Shown: piece after piece, positions 7,515-13,798 of the stretch
Layout: every line of letters starts with the position of its first letter
Numbering within the stretch: position 1 is the stretch's first letter
NCBI GenBank assembly: GCA_030447125.1
Contig: JAUJLZ010000003.1
Location: 1-32,006, forward strand
Direction: 5' to 3'
DNA: 32,006 nt
Source of the DNA: Acidimicrobiales bacterium
GTDB lineage: Bacteria; Actinomycetota; Acidimicrobiia; Acidimicrobiales; CADCSY01
Made by a program: the position numbers and the translations under genes
The notes under the pieces: generated by a model
What the model was told of the DNA's origin: nothing
Seen by the model: the letters and a program-made list of their open reading frames with translations, nothing else
Databases searched by the model: none

Positions 7515-8819
7515 ATGACCATCAGCGTCTTCCTGGCCGACGACAACCTGATCGTCCGCATGGGCGTCAAGGCCCTCCTCGACCGGGAACCCGACCTGGA
7601 GGTCGTGGGGGTGGCGGCCGACTACGACGAGCTCCTGGCCGGCGCCGAGGCGGCGGCGCCCCAGGTGCTCGTCACCGACATCCGCATGCCCCCGACCTTC
7701 CAGCGCGAGGGCATCGAGGCCGCCCAGGAGCTGCGCAAGCGCCACCCGGGCACGGGCGTGGTCATCCTCTCGCAGTACGACGACCCCGAGTACGCCGTGT
7801 CCCTCCTCGGCGACGGCGCTGCCGGCTACGGGTACCTGTTGAAGGACCGCCTGGCCGAGGGCGACCAGCTCGTCCAGGCGGTGCGGGCAGTCGCCTCCGG
7901 AGGGACGGCTCTCGATCCCGCCATCGTCAACGCCCTGGTGTCGCCGGCCACGACCGGCGAAGGCGAGCTGGGCGCCCTCGACGAGGAACTGCTGCGCATG
8001 GTGGCCGAGGGCAAGCCCATCAAGGCCATCGCCGTGACCCGGCGCACCACCGCCGAGGCGGTGTCCGACGACGTGGAGAAGCTCTTCCTGGTCCTGGCCC
8101 GGGGTGCCAGCTCCGGTGGGGCGACCTGGCTACGGCGACTGCGCCTGTTGCACCAGGCCATCGTCGACCGTGAGGAGCAGGGCGAGACCCTCTCTCGCCT
8201 GCTCCCCGGAGGCCTGGCCGACAAGCTCCGCCGCGACGGCCGCCACATCGGTGAGAGCGAGGACGTGGTGGTCACGGTGTTGATGTCCGACGTCCGTGGT
8301 TACTCCGGCATCGCGGAGACGGCCGAGCCATCCGCGCTCGCCGCCCAGCTCAACGAGCACCGGGCCGAGATGAACGGGGCCATCCTCGGCGAGGGCGGCA
8401 CGGTCATGCAGTTCGTGGGCGACGCCGTCATGGCCGTCTTCGGCGCTCCGGTGTCCCAGAGCGACCACGCCGACCGGGCGCTGGCCGCCGCCTGTGCCAT
8501 GCACCACGCCCAAACAGCAGTCAACGCAGGCTGGGCGCACGCCGGCCTGGCTCCCTTCGGACTGGGGATCGGACTGTCGACCGGTCCTGCCGCCGCCGCC
8601 CTGCTCGGCTCGGAGGAGCGCCTGGAGTACACGCTCGTGGGCGACACCGTGAACCTGACCCAGCGTCTGCAGCAGTGGGCCGAAGCCGGTGAGACGGTGC
8701 TCTCGGGCGCCACCTACGCCGCCCTCTCGGCCCCCCTCGACGCCGTCGCCCTCCCCCCGGCCAGGGTGAAGGGCCGGGCCGCCCTGGTGTCGGCCTACAA
8801 GGTCGGCGTGGGGGCCTGA
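7515..8819 (+). CDS. Response-regulator receiver fused to a class III nucleotidyl cyclase
   Basis: 434 residues. Residues 1-125 form a NarL-type receiver with acidic pocket D9/D10, phospho-acceptor D55 in VTDIRMPP and K110 in YLLKD. The middle (about 150-205) resembles a worn-down LuxR/NarL helix-turn-helix: LDEELLRMVAEGKPIKAIAV keeps the spacing but lacks the usual recognition pattern. Residues about 245-434 form a class III cyclase: VLMSDVRGYSG with metal ligand D259, FVGDAVMAVFG with D303, and YTLVGDTVNLTQRL with the transition-state Asn and Arg. The residue that normally selects adenine (Lys, three or four before G-D) appears to be Gln299. Phosphorylation could control cAMP (or another cyclic nucleotide) synthesis. 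The receiver is closely similar to that of the regulator at 21621-22307. Confidence 0.88.
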   Translation: MTISVFLADDNLIVRMGVKALLDREPDLEVVGVAADYDELLAGAEAAAPQVLVTDIRMPPTFQREGIEAAQELRKRHPGTGVVILSQYDDPEYAVSLLGDGAAGYGYLLKDRLAEGDQLVQAVRAVASGGTALDPAIVNALVSPATTGEGELGALDEELLRMVAEGKPIKAIAVTRRTTAEAVSDDVEKLFLVLARGASSGGATWLRRLRLLHQAIVDREEQGETLSRLLPGGLADKLRRDGRHIGESEDVVVTVLMSDVRGYSGIAETAEPSALAAQLNEHRAEMNGAILGEGGTVMQFVGDAVMAVFGAPVSQSDHADRALAAACAMHHAQTAVNAGWAHAGLAPFGLGIGLSTGPAAAALLGSEERLEYTLVGDTVNLTQRLQQWAEAGETVLSGATYAALSAPLDAVALPPARVKGRAALVSAYKVGVGA

Positions 8820-8995
8820 CCATCCCGCAGCGGGCCATCCGAGACCGGAGGCGGCCACGAGGCAGCCTCGAGCAGGCGCAGGAGCTCCAACCAACCCGAG
8901 AAGGCGACCGGCGCAGCCCCACCCCCGTCCGTCACCGTGCCCCGGGCGTGACCATCGCCGTCGTGGTCGAGGTCGATCACGTACCTCATCCTCAA
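8795..8995 (-). CDS. Small conserved-looking protein (about 64-66 aa)
   Basis: The frame encodes RYVIDLDHDGDGHARGTVTD, then a short Gly/Ala turn and VAFSGWLELLRLLEAA. It reads as a compact beta-hairpin plus helix, not as the low-complexity Arg/Pro sequence typical of antisense frames here. I recall similar small proteins ending in an FSGWLELLRLLE-like helix in high-GC actinobacteria, but cannot name the family. Two starts compete: TTG at 8995 with AGGA six bases upstream, and ATG at 8989. Its 3' end overlaps the end of the receiver-cyclase gene by 25 nt in convergent orientation. It could be the first gene transcribed toward that gene or an independent unit. Function unknown. Confidence 0.55.
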   Translation of the reverse strand: MRMRYVIDLDHDGDGHARGTVTDGGGAAPVAFSGWLELLRLLEAASWPPPVSDGPLRDGQAPTPTL

Positions 8996-9057
8996 GCACC
9001 ATCCTGCACAGGAGCGACGCTACGCCGCGGTCCCGGGGGCTCGCCCCAGGGTGTTCC

Positions 9058-11826
9058 CTAGTTCGTCGACCCCAGGTCGCGCCCGGCCAAGGCCGCGGCC
9101 AGACGGTGGCGGGAGGAGATGCCGAGCTTGGCGAAGACGTGCCCCAGGTGGTATTCGACCGTCTTGACGCTCACGACCAGCTCGCCCGCCGCCTCTCGGT
9201 TGGAGCACCCAGAAGCCACCAGCCGGGCGGTGGCCAGCTCCTGGGGGGTGAGGCTGGCGGGCGAAGGGTGGGAGCGCGCCGCGGGTGAGAGGCCGCAGGC
9301 GGCCAGCTCCCGCTCACAGCGCTCGACGAAGGGCCGGGCGCCGAGGTCGGCGTAGGTGGCCCGGGCGCTGCGCAGGTGGGCAGCCGCGGCCCGGCGCTGG
9401 CCGATGCGGCGGAGGTGGCACCCATGGGCGTCTTGGACCAGGGCCCGGAAGAACGGTGTGGGCACCCCTTCGAGGTGGGCCAACGCGTCCTCGAAGGTCG
9501 TTTCGGCCGCCTCGATGTCGCCCCTGGCCGCCTGCAGCCGGCCCCGCACGCGGGCCGCGCCGGCCAGCGACGAGCGTCGACGGCGCAACCGGGCCATGGC
9601 CTCGAAGACGCCTAGCGCGGCCTCGGCCTCCTCCAGGCGGCCGAGCGACACCAGGGCGTCGGCGTACTGCTCGCGCCAGGGCAGGAAGGACGGCTCAGTG
9701 AAGCCGTCGCGCTCCCACAGCTCCGTGACGGGCTCGACGGCGGCCACCACAGCCGCAGGGTCGGCCCGGGCGAAGGCCACATGGGCCTGGGCGCTGGCCG
9801 CGTAGGCGAGGTCGACGGCCGTGCCCGACGCCGTCGCCGCCTCCACCGCGCCCCGGGCGTGGGCCTCCGCTCGCTCCCAGTCACCCCGACCGGCCAGAGC
9901 GATGGTGGCCACCGAGCGGCAGAAGGCGAAGGCCCAGGCGTGCTCGGCGTCCTCGGCCAGGGAGACGGCCAGGTCGGCGTGGGCCACGCTGTCGTCCCAG
10001 GCCCCCAGCCGGTACTCGGTCTTGGCCAGGCAGGCCAGACCGTTCACCCGGGTCCTCAGGGGGCCGCTGCGGGCGCCGGCCAGGACCACGGCGCCGAGGT
10101 CGGCGCCGGCGGCCTGGAGGTCTTCGGTGTAGTAGCGCAGGACGCCGCGGGCGAAGATCTGCTCGGCGTTGCCGGGCACGACCTCGCCGGGCCCGACCGG
10201 CGCCTGGTGCAGCAGCGCCAGCGCCTCCTCCCCCTTGCCGCCCAGCCCCAGGCCGATCGTGATCACCCCCAGCGCCGAGGACGTGGCCACGAGATCGTCG
10301 CCGGCCGCCTCCAGGGCCCGCCGGCCCCACGCCACCGCCTCCTCGGCCCGGGCCCGCAACAACGCCAGCTGGCCCAACTGGGTGGCCACCGGGCCGAGGA
10401 GCTCGGGGCCCAGCTCCTGTCCCCCCTCCCACGCCTCCTCCAGCAACCGCCGGGCCTCCTCCTGGCGACCGGAGAGCAGGGCCAGGTACCCGCAGACGTA
10501 CCGGCGCCGGGGGGAGTCCGCTTTGACCTCGTCGACCAGGGCCAGCGCCGCCGGCAGCTCCCCCGCCCGCAGGTAGGTCCCAAGGGCGTCGAGCAGGATG
10601 GCCTCCCGGCGCTCGACCTCGGGCTCCAGCCGGGCCGCCGCCACCAGGTGACCGGCGGCCGAGACCCACGCGCCGGTCGCGGCTTCGGTCCCGGCCAACT
10701 CCACCAGCTCCCTCACCAGGTCGGGGTCGTCCACCAGGGCGGCGGCCACCCGGTGGTCCAGCGCCACCGCTCCCGAGGTGAGCGTGGCCGCCCGGGCGTG
10801 CAGCCTCGCCCGGCGGCCGGGCCCGAGGTCGTGGTAGACCGCCGAGCGCACCAGCGGGTGGGTGAAGGCCACGGCGCGCGAGGAGGCCAGCTCGACGACT
10901 TCCAGGAGGCGCTCGGCCACCGCCTCCTCCAGGGCCGGCGCCGGGTCGGCCAGTCCGGCCAGCGTCACTGCGGTGGACAGCGGGGTGCGCTCGCCCAGCA
11001 CTGCCGTGGCCGTGACCAGGGCTTCGGTTGCCGTCGAGCACGCAGCCAGGCGGGACACGACCGTCAGGGCGTAGGAGCTGGGTGCGGGCAAGGGGCCCGT
11101 CTCCCGGCGCAGCTCGCTGAGGTCGAGCTGTTCGAGCAGGGCCCGGGCGTGCAGGGGGTTGCCCCCGGTGTGGTGGCGAAAGCGCGCCGCGGCCGCCGCC
11201 GGTAGCCTCCCGGCCCCCGTGCAGGCGGCCAGCTCGGCCAGGGTGCGGGCGTCGAGGCCGGCGAGACGAAGGTGCTGGCCCCGTTGGTCGACGAGGCGCC
11301 GCACCCCGTCGGGTACCCCCGGGGGACCGTCGCGGGTGGTGACCACGGCCATGACCCGGTCGGCGTGCATGCGCCTCAGGGCGAAGGTCAGGGCCTGCAG
11401 GGATGGGCGGTCCACCCACTGGCAGTCGTCGAGGGCCACCACCACCGGACCACCGTCCTGGAGGGTCCCGAGGAGGTCGACCAGACGGGCCCCGGCGTTG
11501 AGGGGATCGGACCCGCGAGCGGTCGGCGCCGTGTCCGGGTCGACCGCCCGCCAGAGCTGGTCGAGCAGTCCGAAGGGCAGGTGAGCCTCGGCTTCGTCGC
11601 CGCTGGCGAGCACCGAGCGGACCCCGGGGCCGACCTGGGCCAGGAACGCCCGCAACAGGGCCGACTTGCCCATCCCTGCCGGGCCCTCGACCACCACCAC
11701 CCGGGGCTCTCCGGCCCGGGCCCAGGCCAGGTTGGCCCTGAGCAGGCCCAGCTCGGACGAGCGGCCCACGAAGACGGCGCCGCTCCCCGCTGGGCTCGCC
11801 TGCTGCGGAGCGATGGGACCTACCAC
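9058..11826 (-). CDS. Large ATP-binding LuxR-family (LAL/MalT-like) transcriptional regulator
   Basis: About 922 residues. Near the N-terminus, FVGRSSELGLLRANLAWA opens an AAA16-type ATPase with Walker A EGPAGMGKSALL (Lys about 54) and Walker B VVVALDDCQWVD (Asp about 133-134). A long Ala/Leu-rich helical region with TPR-like repeats follows. The C-terminus carries a LuxR helix-turn-helix: LTPQELATARLVASGCSNRE, then VSVKTVEYHLGHVFAKLGIS. Such proteins couple ATP and ligand binding to transcription activation. The GTG at 11826 starts about 20 residues before FVGR and has a TANNNT box (TACGGT, minus strand 11842-11837) 10 nt upstream, which suits a leaderless transcript. An ATG at 11994 is in frame but would add a low-complexity leader and cover the palindrome at 11888. 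It diverges from the second cupredoxin lipoprotein. Confidence 0.9.
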   Translation of the reverse strand: MVGPIAPQQASPAGSGAVFVGRSSELGLLRANLAWARAGEPRVVVVEGPAGMGKSALLRAFLAQVGPGVRSVLASGDEAEAHLPFGLLDQLWRAVDPDTAPTARGSDPLNAGARLVDLLGTLQDGGPVVVALDDCQWVDRPSLQALTFALRRMHADRVMAVVTTRDGPPGVPDGVRRLVDQRGQHLRLAGLDARTLAELAACTGAGRLPAAAAARFRHHTGGNPLHARALLEQLDLSELRRETGPLPAPSSYALTVVSRLAACSTATEALVTATAVLGERTPLSTAVTLAGLADPAPALEEAVAERLLEVVELASSRAVAFTHPLVRSAVYHDLGPGRRARLHARAATLTSGAVALDHRVAAALVDDPDLVRELVELAGTEAATGAWVSAAGHLVAAARLEPEVERREAILLDALGTYLRAGELPAALALVDEVKADSPRRRYVCGYLALLSGRQEEARRLLEEAWEGGQELGPELLGPVATQLGQLALLRARAEEAVAWGRRALEAAGDDLVATSSALGVITIGLGLGGKGEEALALLHQAPVGPGEVVPGNAEQIFARGVLRYYTEDLQAAGADLGAVVLAGARSGPLRTRVNGLACLAKTEYRLGAWDDSVAHADLAVSLAEDAEHAWAFAFCRSVATIALAGRGDWERAEAHARGAVEAATASGTAVDLAYAASAQAHVAFARADPAAVVAAVEPVTELWERDGFTEPSFLPWREQYADALVSLGRLEEAEAALGVFEAMARLRRRRSSLAGAARVRGRLQAARGDIEAAETTFEDALAHLEGVPTPFFRALVQDAHGCHLRRIGQRRAAAAHLRSARATYADLGARPFVERCERELAACGLSPAARSHPSPASLTPQELATARLVASGCSNREAAGELVVSVKTVEYHLGHVFAKLGISSRHRLAAALAGRDLGSTN

Positions 11827-11887
11827 ACCGGGGACAACCGTAGCGGAGCCCGAGGCCCGGGCGCCGGTCCGGATCCTGGGCTCGAGA

Positions 11888-11903
11888 CTAGGGATGTCCC
11901 TAG
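11888..11903. promoter_or_regulatory. Perfect 16-bp palindrome, PimM-type LuxR operator candidate
   Basis: CTAGGGATGTCCCTAG has two perfect 7-bp arms around TG. As I recall it, the binding consensus of the PAS-LuxR regulator PimM is CTVGGGAWWTCCCBAG; this site agrees at all but one spacer base. It lies about 62 bp upstream of the LAL regulator start and about 183 bp upstream of the lipoprotein start. The centre would be near -65 of a start site close to 11830, a plausible activator position. Binding by the adjacent LAL protein (autoregulation) is inferred. Confidence 0.6.
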
Positions 11904-11957
11904 GGCGAAGGAGCGGGGCCCCCTGCCAGGGTGAGGTCGACCGAGGCGCACGCACAC

Positions 11958-12018
11958 CGTCACGGGGGATGGTGCCACCACCACAGTGACGCATGCCTGC
12001 GCCCTTGGCCGCCGACCG
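11958..12018 (+). promoter_or_regulatory. Conserved upstream element, copy B (before the second cupredoxin lipoprotein)
   Basis: This copy ends 67 bp before the GTG at 12086 and aligns with 6516-6580. The best-preserved block is GCATGCCTGCGCCCTT at 11991-12006, one mismatch from copy A. It is flanked by GGTGCCACCACC upstream and CCGCCGACCG downstream, with small length differences between blocks. It lies in the 259-bp divergent region (11827-12085) that also holds the 16-bp palindrome. Confidence 0.5.
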
Positions 12019-12085
12019 GCGGTCGCCGACGATGGGACCGACCGGCGAAGAAGACCGCGTTCCATCGAGTGAAGGGGTTGGACAC

Positions 12086-12949
12086 GTGCGAGGACGACGA
12101 GAAGGACCTACGAGGATCACCCGGACGATGGTGGTGTTGAGCGTGGCGGGGGTGATCGTCGCCGGGTGCGGTGAGAGCGACGACGGGGAGGATGCGGCGC
12201 CGCCAGCCGCGCCCACGACCACGGCCCGGCCAGCCACCACCGAGGCGGCGGGTGGAGGCGACCTCGTCGCCTTCTGTGACGCCCTGGTGGCCATCGACTC
12301 CGACCCCGGTCCCGAGATCGACTTCGAGACCGCCACCGACGAGGAGCAGGCCAAGGCGATCCAGGAGTACGCGTCCACCTTCGAGCCCAAGCTCAACGCA
12401 GCCGAGGACAACGCGCCCGAGGAGATCTCCGACGAGGTGGAGACCGCCGTCAGCCTCTCCCGAGAAGGGCTGTCCACGGGTGACGACTCGTTCTTCGAGT
12501 CCCCCGAGTTCACCGAGGCAACGAGCACCATCGACCAGTACGCCCTGAGCAACTGTGGCTTCGAGGAGGTGTCCGTCACGGGAGTCGAGTACGCCTTCGA
12601 GGGCGTCCCCGCCACCATCGACGCCGGGCAGACCGCCTTCAGCTTCAGCAACGGCGGTGGCGAGCTGCACGAGATGGCCGTCTTCCGCATCAACGACGGC
12701 GTCGAGGCGTCATTCGAGGAGCTGCTGGCGCTGCCCGAGGAGGAAGCCATGGCGGCGGGCCGACCCGTCGGCTTCGGCTTCGCCCCTCCGGGCGGGACCG
12801 ACGCCCTCTTCCTGGACCTCGAGCCCGGCCGCTACGGTTTGGCTTGCTTCCTCCCCGTGGGCTCCACGCCCGAGTCCGACGAGGAAGCCGTGGCCGAGAA
12901 CCCGCCCCACTTCACCCAAGGCATGGTGGCCGAGCTCATCGTCGAGTAG
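12086..12949 (+). CDS. Lipoprotein with predicted C-terminal cupredoxin domain (paralogue 2)
   Basis: 287 residues from a GTG at 12086 preceded by GAAGGGG at 8 nt. The signal MVVLSVAGVIVAGC ends in a lipobox, followed by an acidic/Ala/Thr linker. As in the paralogue at 6633, two Cys mark the N-terminal helical domain (AFCDAL, LSNCGF). The C-terminal domain keeps the cupredoxin-like ligands: AFSFSNGGGELHEMAVF (His), PGRYGLACFLPVG (Cys) and NPPHFTQGM (His, then Met four residues later). About 20 residues separate Cys and His. It is divergent from the LAL regulator and followed by a strong hairpin, then the ABC ATPase. Possible roles are copper or redox sensing, electron transfer, or metal delivery at the outer face of the membrane. 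None is proven. Confidence 0.8.
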   Translation: MRGRREGPTRITRTMVVLSVAGVIVAGCGESDDGEDAAPPAAPTTTARPATTEAAGGGDLVAFCDALVAIDSDPGPEIDFETATDEEQAKAIQEYASTFEPKLNAAEDNAPEEISDEVETAVSLSREGLSTGDDSFFESPEFTEATSTIDQYALSNCGFEEVSVTGVEYAFEGVPATIDAGQTAFSFSNGGGELHEMAVFRINDGVEASFEELLALPEEEAMAAGRPVGFGFAPPGGTDALFLDLEPGRYGLACFLPVGSTPESDEEAVAENPPHFTQGMVAELIVE

Positions 12950-12960
12950 CGCTTCCCCCC

Positions 12961-12997
12961 GGCGGCCGTCCCCCGCCCCCTTCGGGGGACGGCCGCC
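12961..12997 (+). terminator. Strong hairpin after the second lipoprotein gene
   Basis: GGCGGCCGTCCCCC (12961-12974) and GGGGGACGGCCGCC (12984-12997) form a perfect 14-bp stem around a 9-nt loop, 11 bp past the stop. No T run follows (CTTCC only). It could act as an intrinsic terminator of the kind common in high-GC genomes, as an attenuator, or as an mRNA-stabilising hairpin between the lipoprotein and the ABC transporter genes. Confidence 0.7.
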
Positions 12998-13018
12998 CTT
13001 CCTAGAGAGGAGCAGGTA

Positions 13019-13786
13019 ATGGTGGAAGACGACGACAAAGGTGGTGACCCGGGGCGCGAGGCCGCTGACGTGCTCACCGTGCGCGGGGTGCGCAAGACCT
13101 ACGAGGCCGAGGGCGCCCCGGTGCGGGCCCTGCGGGGCGCCGACCTGACCATGCGCCGGGGCGAGTTCGTGGCCGTGATGGGACCCTCGGGCTGCGGCAA
13201 GTCCACGTTGCTCAACCTGGTCGCCGGCCTCGACAGCGCCGACGAGGGCGAGATCGTCATCGACGGGGAGGTGGTCACCGGCCGCAGCGAGGACGACTTG
13301 GCCCGCATGCGCCGGCGCCACATCGGGATCGTCTTCCAGTTCTTCAACCTGCTCGAGGGCATGAGCGTGCTGGAGAACGTGGCCCTACCTGCCATCGTGG
13401 CCGGCATGAAGCGCAAGGCGGCCGAGACCCGGGCTCGGGACCTGCTCGACCTGCTGGGCCTGTCCGACAAGGCCAAGGCTGCGCCCGGTGTGCTCTCCGG
13501 TGGCCAGCGCCAGCGCCTGGCCATCGCCCGGGCCCTGGCCAACCAGCCCACCCTGGTGCTGGCCGACGAGCCGACCGGCGCCCTCGACTCCGAGGGCGGC
13601 CAGGAGGTCATGGAGCTGTTCCGCCGCCTGCATGCCGGCGGCCAGGCCATCCTGTTGGTCACCCACGACGACGACGTGGCCGCGGCCGCCGATCGCGTCG
13701 CGCAGATGCGCGACGGCCGGGTCATCGACCACGACCTCGCCGGGGCGGGGACGCCTGCGCCACCCCCTGCCCCGGCGGCCGTCTGA
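13019..13786 (+). CDS. ABC transporter ATP-binding protein, MacB/LolD type
   Basis: 255 residues, full length for the family. Walker A MGPSGCGKSTLLNLVAGLDS (about 57-76), Q-loop FQFFNLLEGMSVLENV, signature LSGGQRQRLAIARAL, Walker B LVLADEPTGALDS and the H-loop LLVTHDD are all present, so the ATPase should be active. The LDS after EPTGA and the FFNLL-type Q-loop are typical of the MacB/LolD/FtsE class, which works by mechanotransmission with FtsX-like permeases rather than by classical import. GAGAGGAGCAGGTA before the ATG holds a strong ribosome-binding site. The permease follows after 12 nt. A terminal Ala/Pro tail is probably unstructured. Confidence 0.93.
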   Translation: MVEDDDKGGDPGREAADVLTVRGVRKTYEAEGAPVRALRGADLTMRRGEFVAVMGPSGCGKSTLLNLVAGLDSADEGEIVIDGEVVTGRSEDDLARMRRRHIGIVFQFFNLLEGMSVLENVALPAIVAGMKRKAAETRARDLLDLLGLSDKAKAAPGVLSGGQRQRLAIARALANQPTLVLADEPTGALDSEGGQEVMELFRRLHAGGQAILLVTHDDDVAAAADRVAQMRDGRVIDHDLAGAGTPAPPPAPAAV

Positions 13787-13798
13787 CCGGCGCTCGCC

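Noticed and set aside
6168..7745. Minus-strand open frame of 525 codons opposite the lipoprotein and the cyclase gene
   Set aside because: It spans several real genes and an intergenic region, shows no recognisable domain, and mirrors codon bias of the plus strand.
9781..11205. Plus-strand frame of 474 codons opposite the LAL regulator
   Set aside because: Gly/Gln/Arg/His-rich shadow; the minus-strand gene has clear Walker and HTH motifs.
11827..11994. Start of the LAL regulator at ATG 11994
   Set aside because: The extra 56 residues are low-complexity and would place both the palindrome and part of the shared upstream element inside the gene. GTG 11826 has a TANNNT box close upstream.
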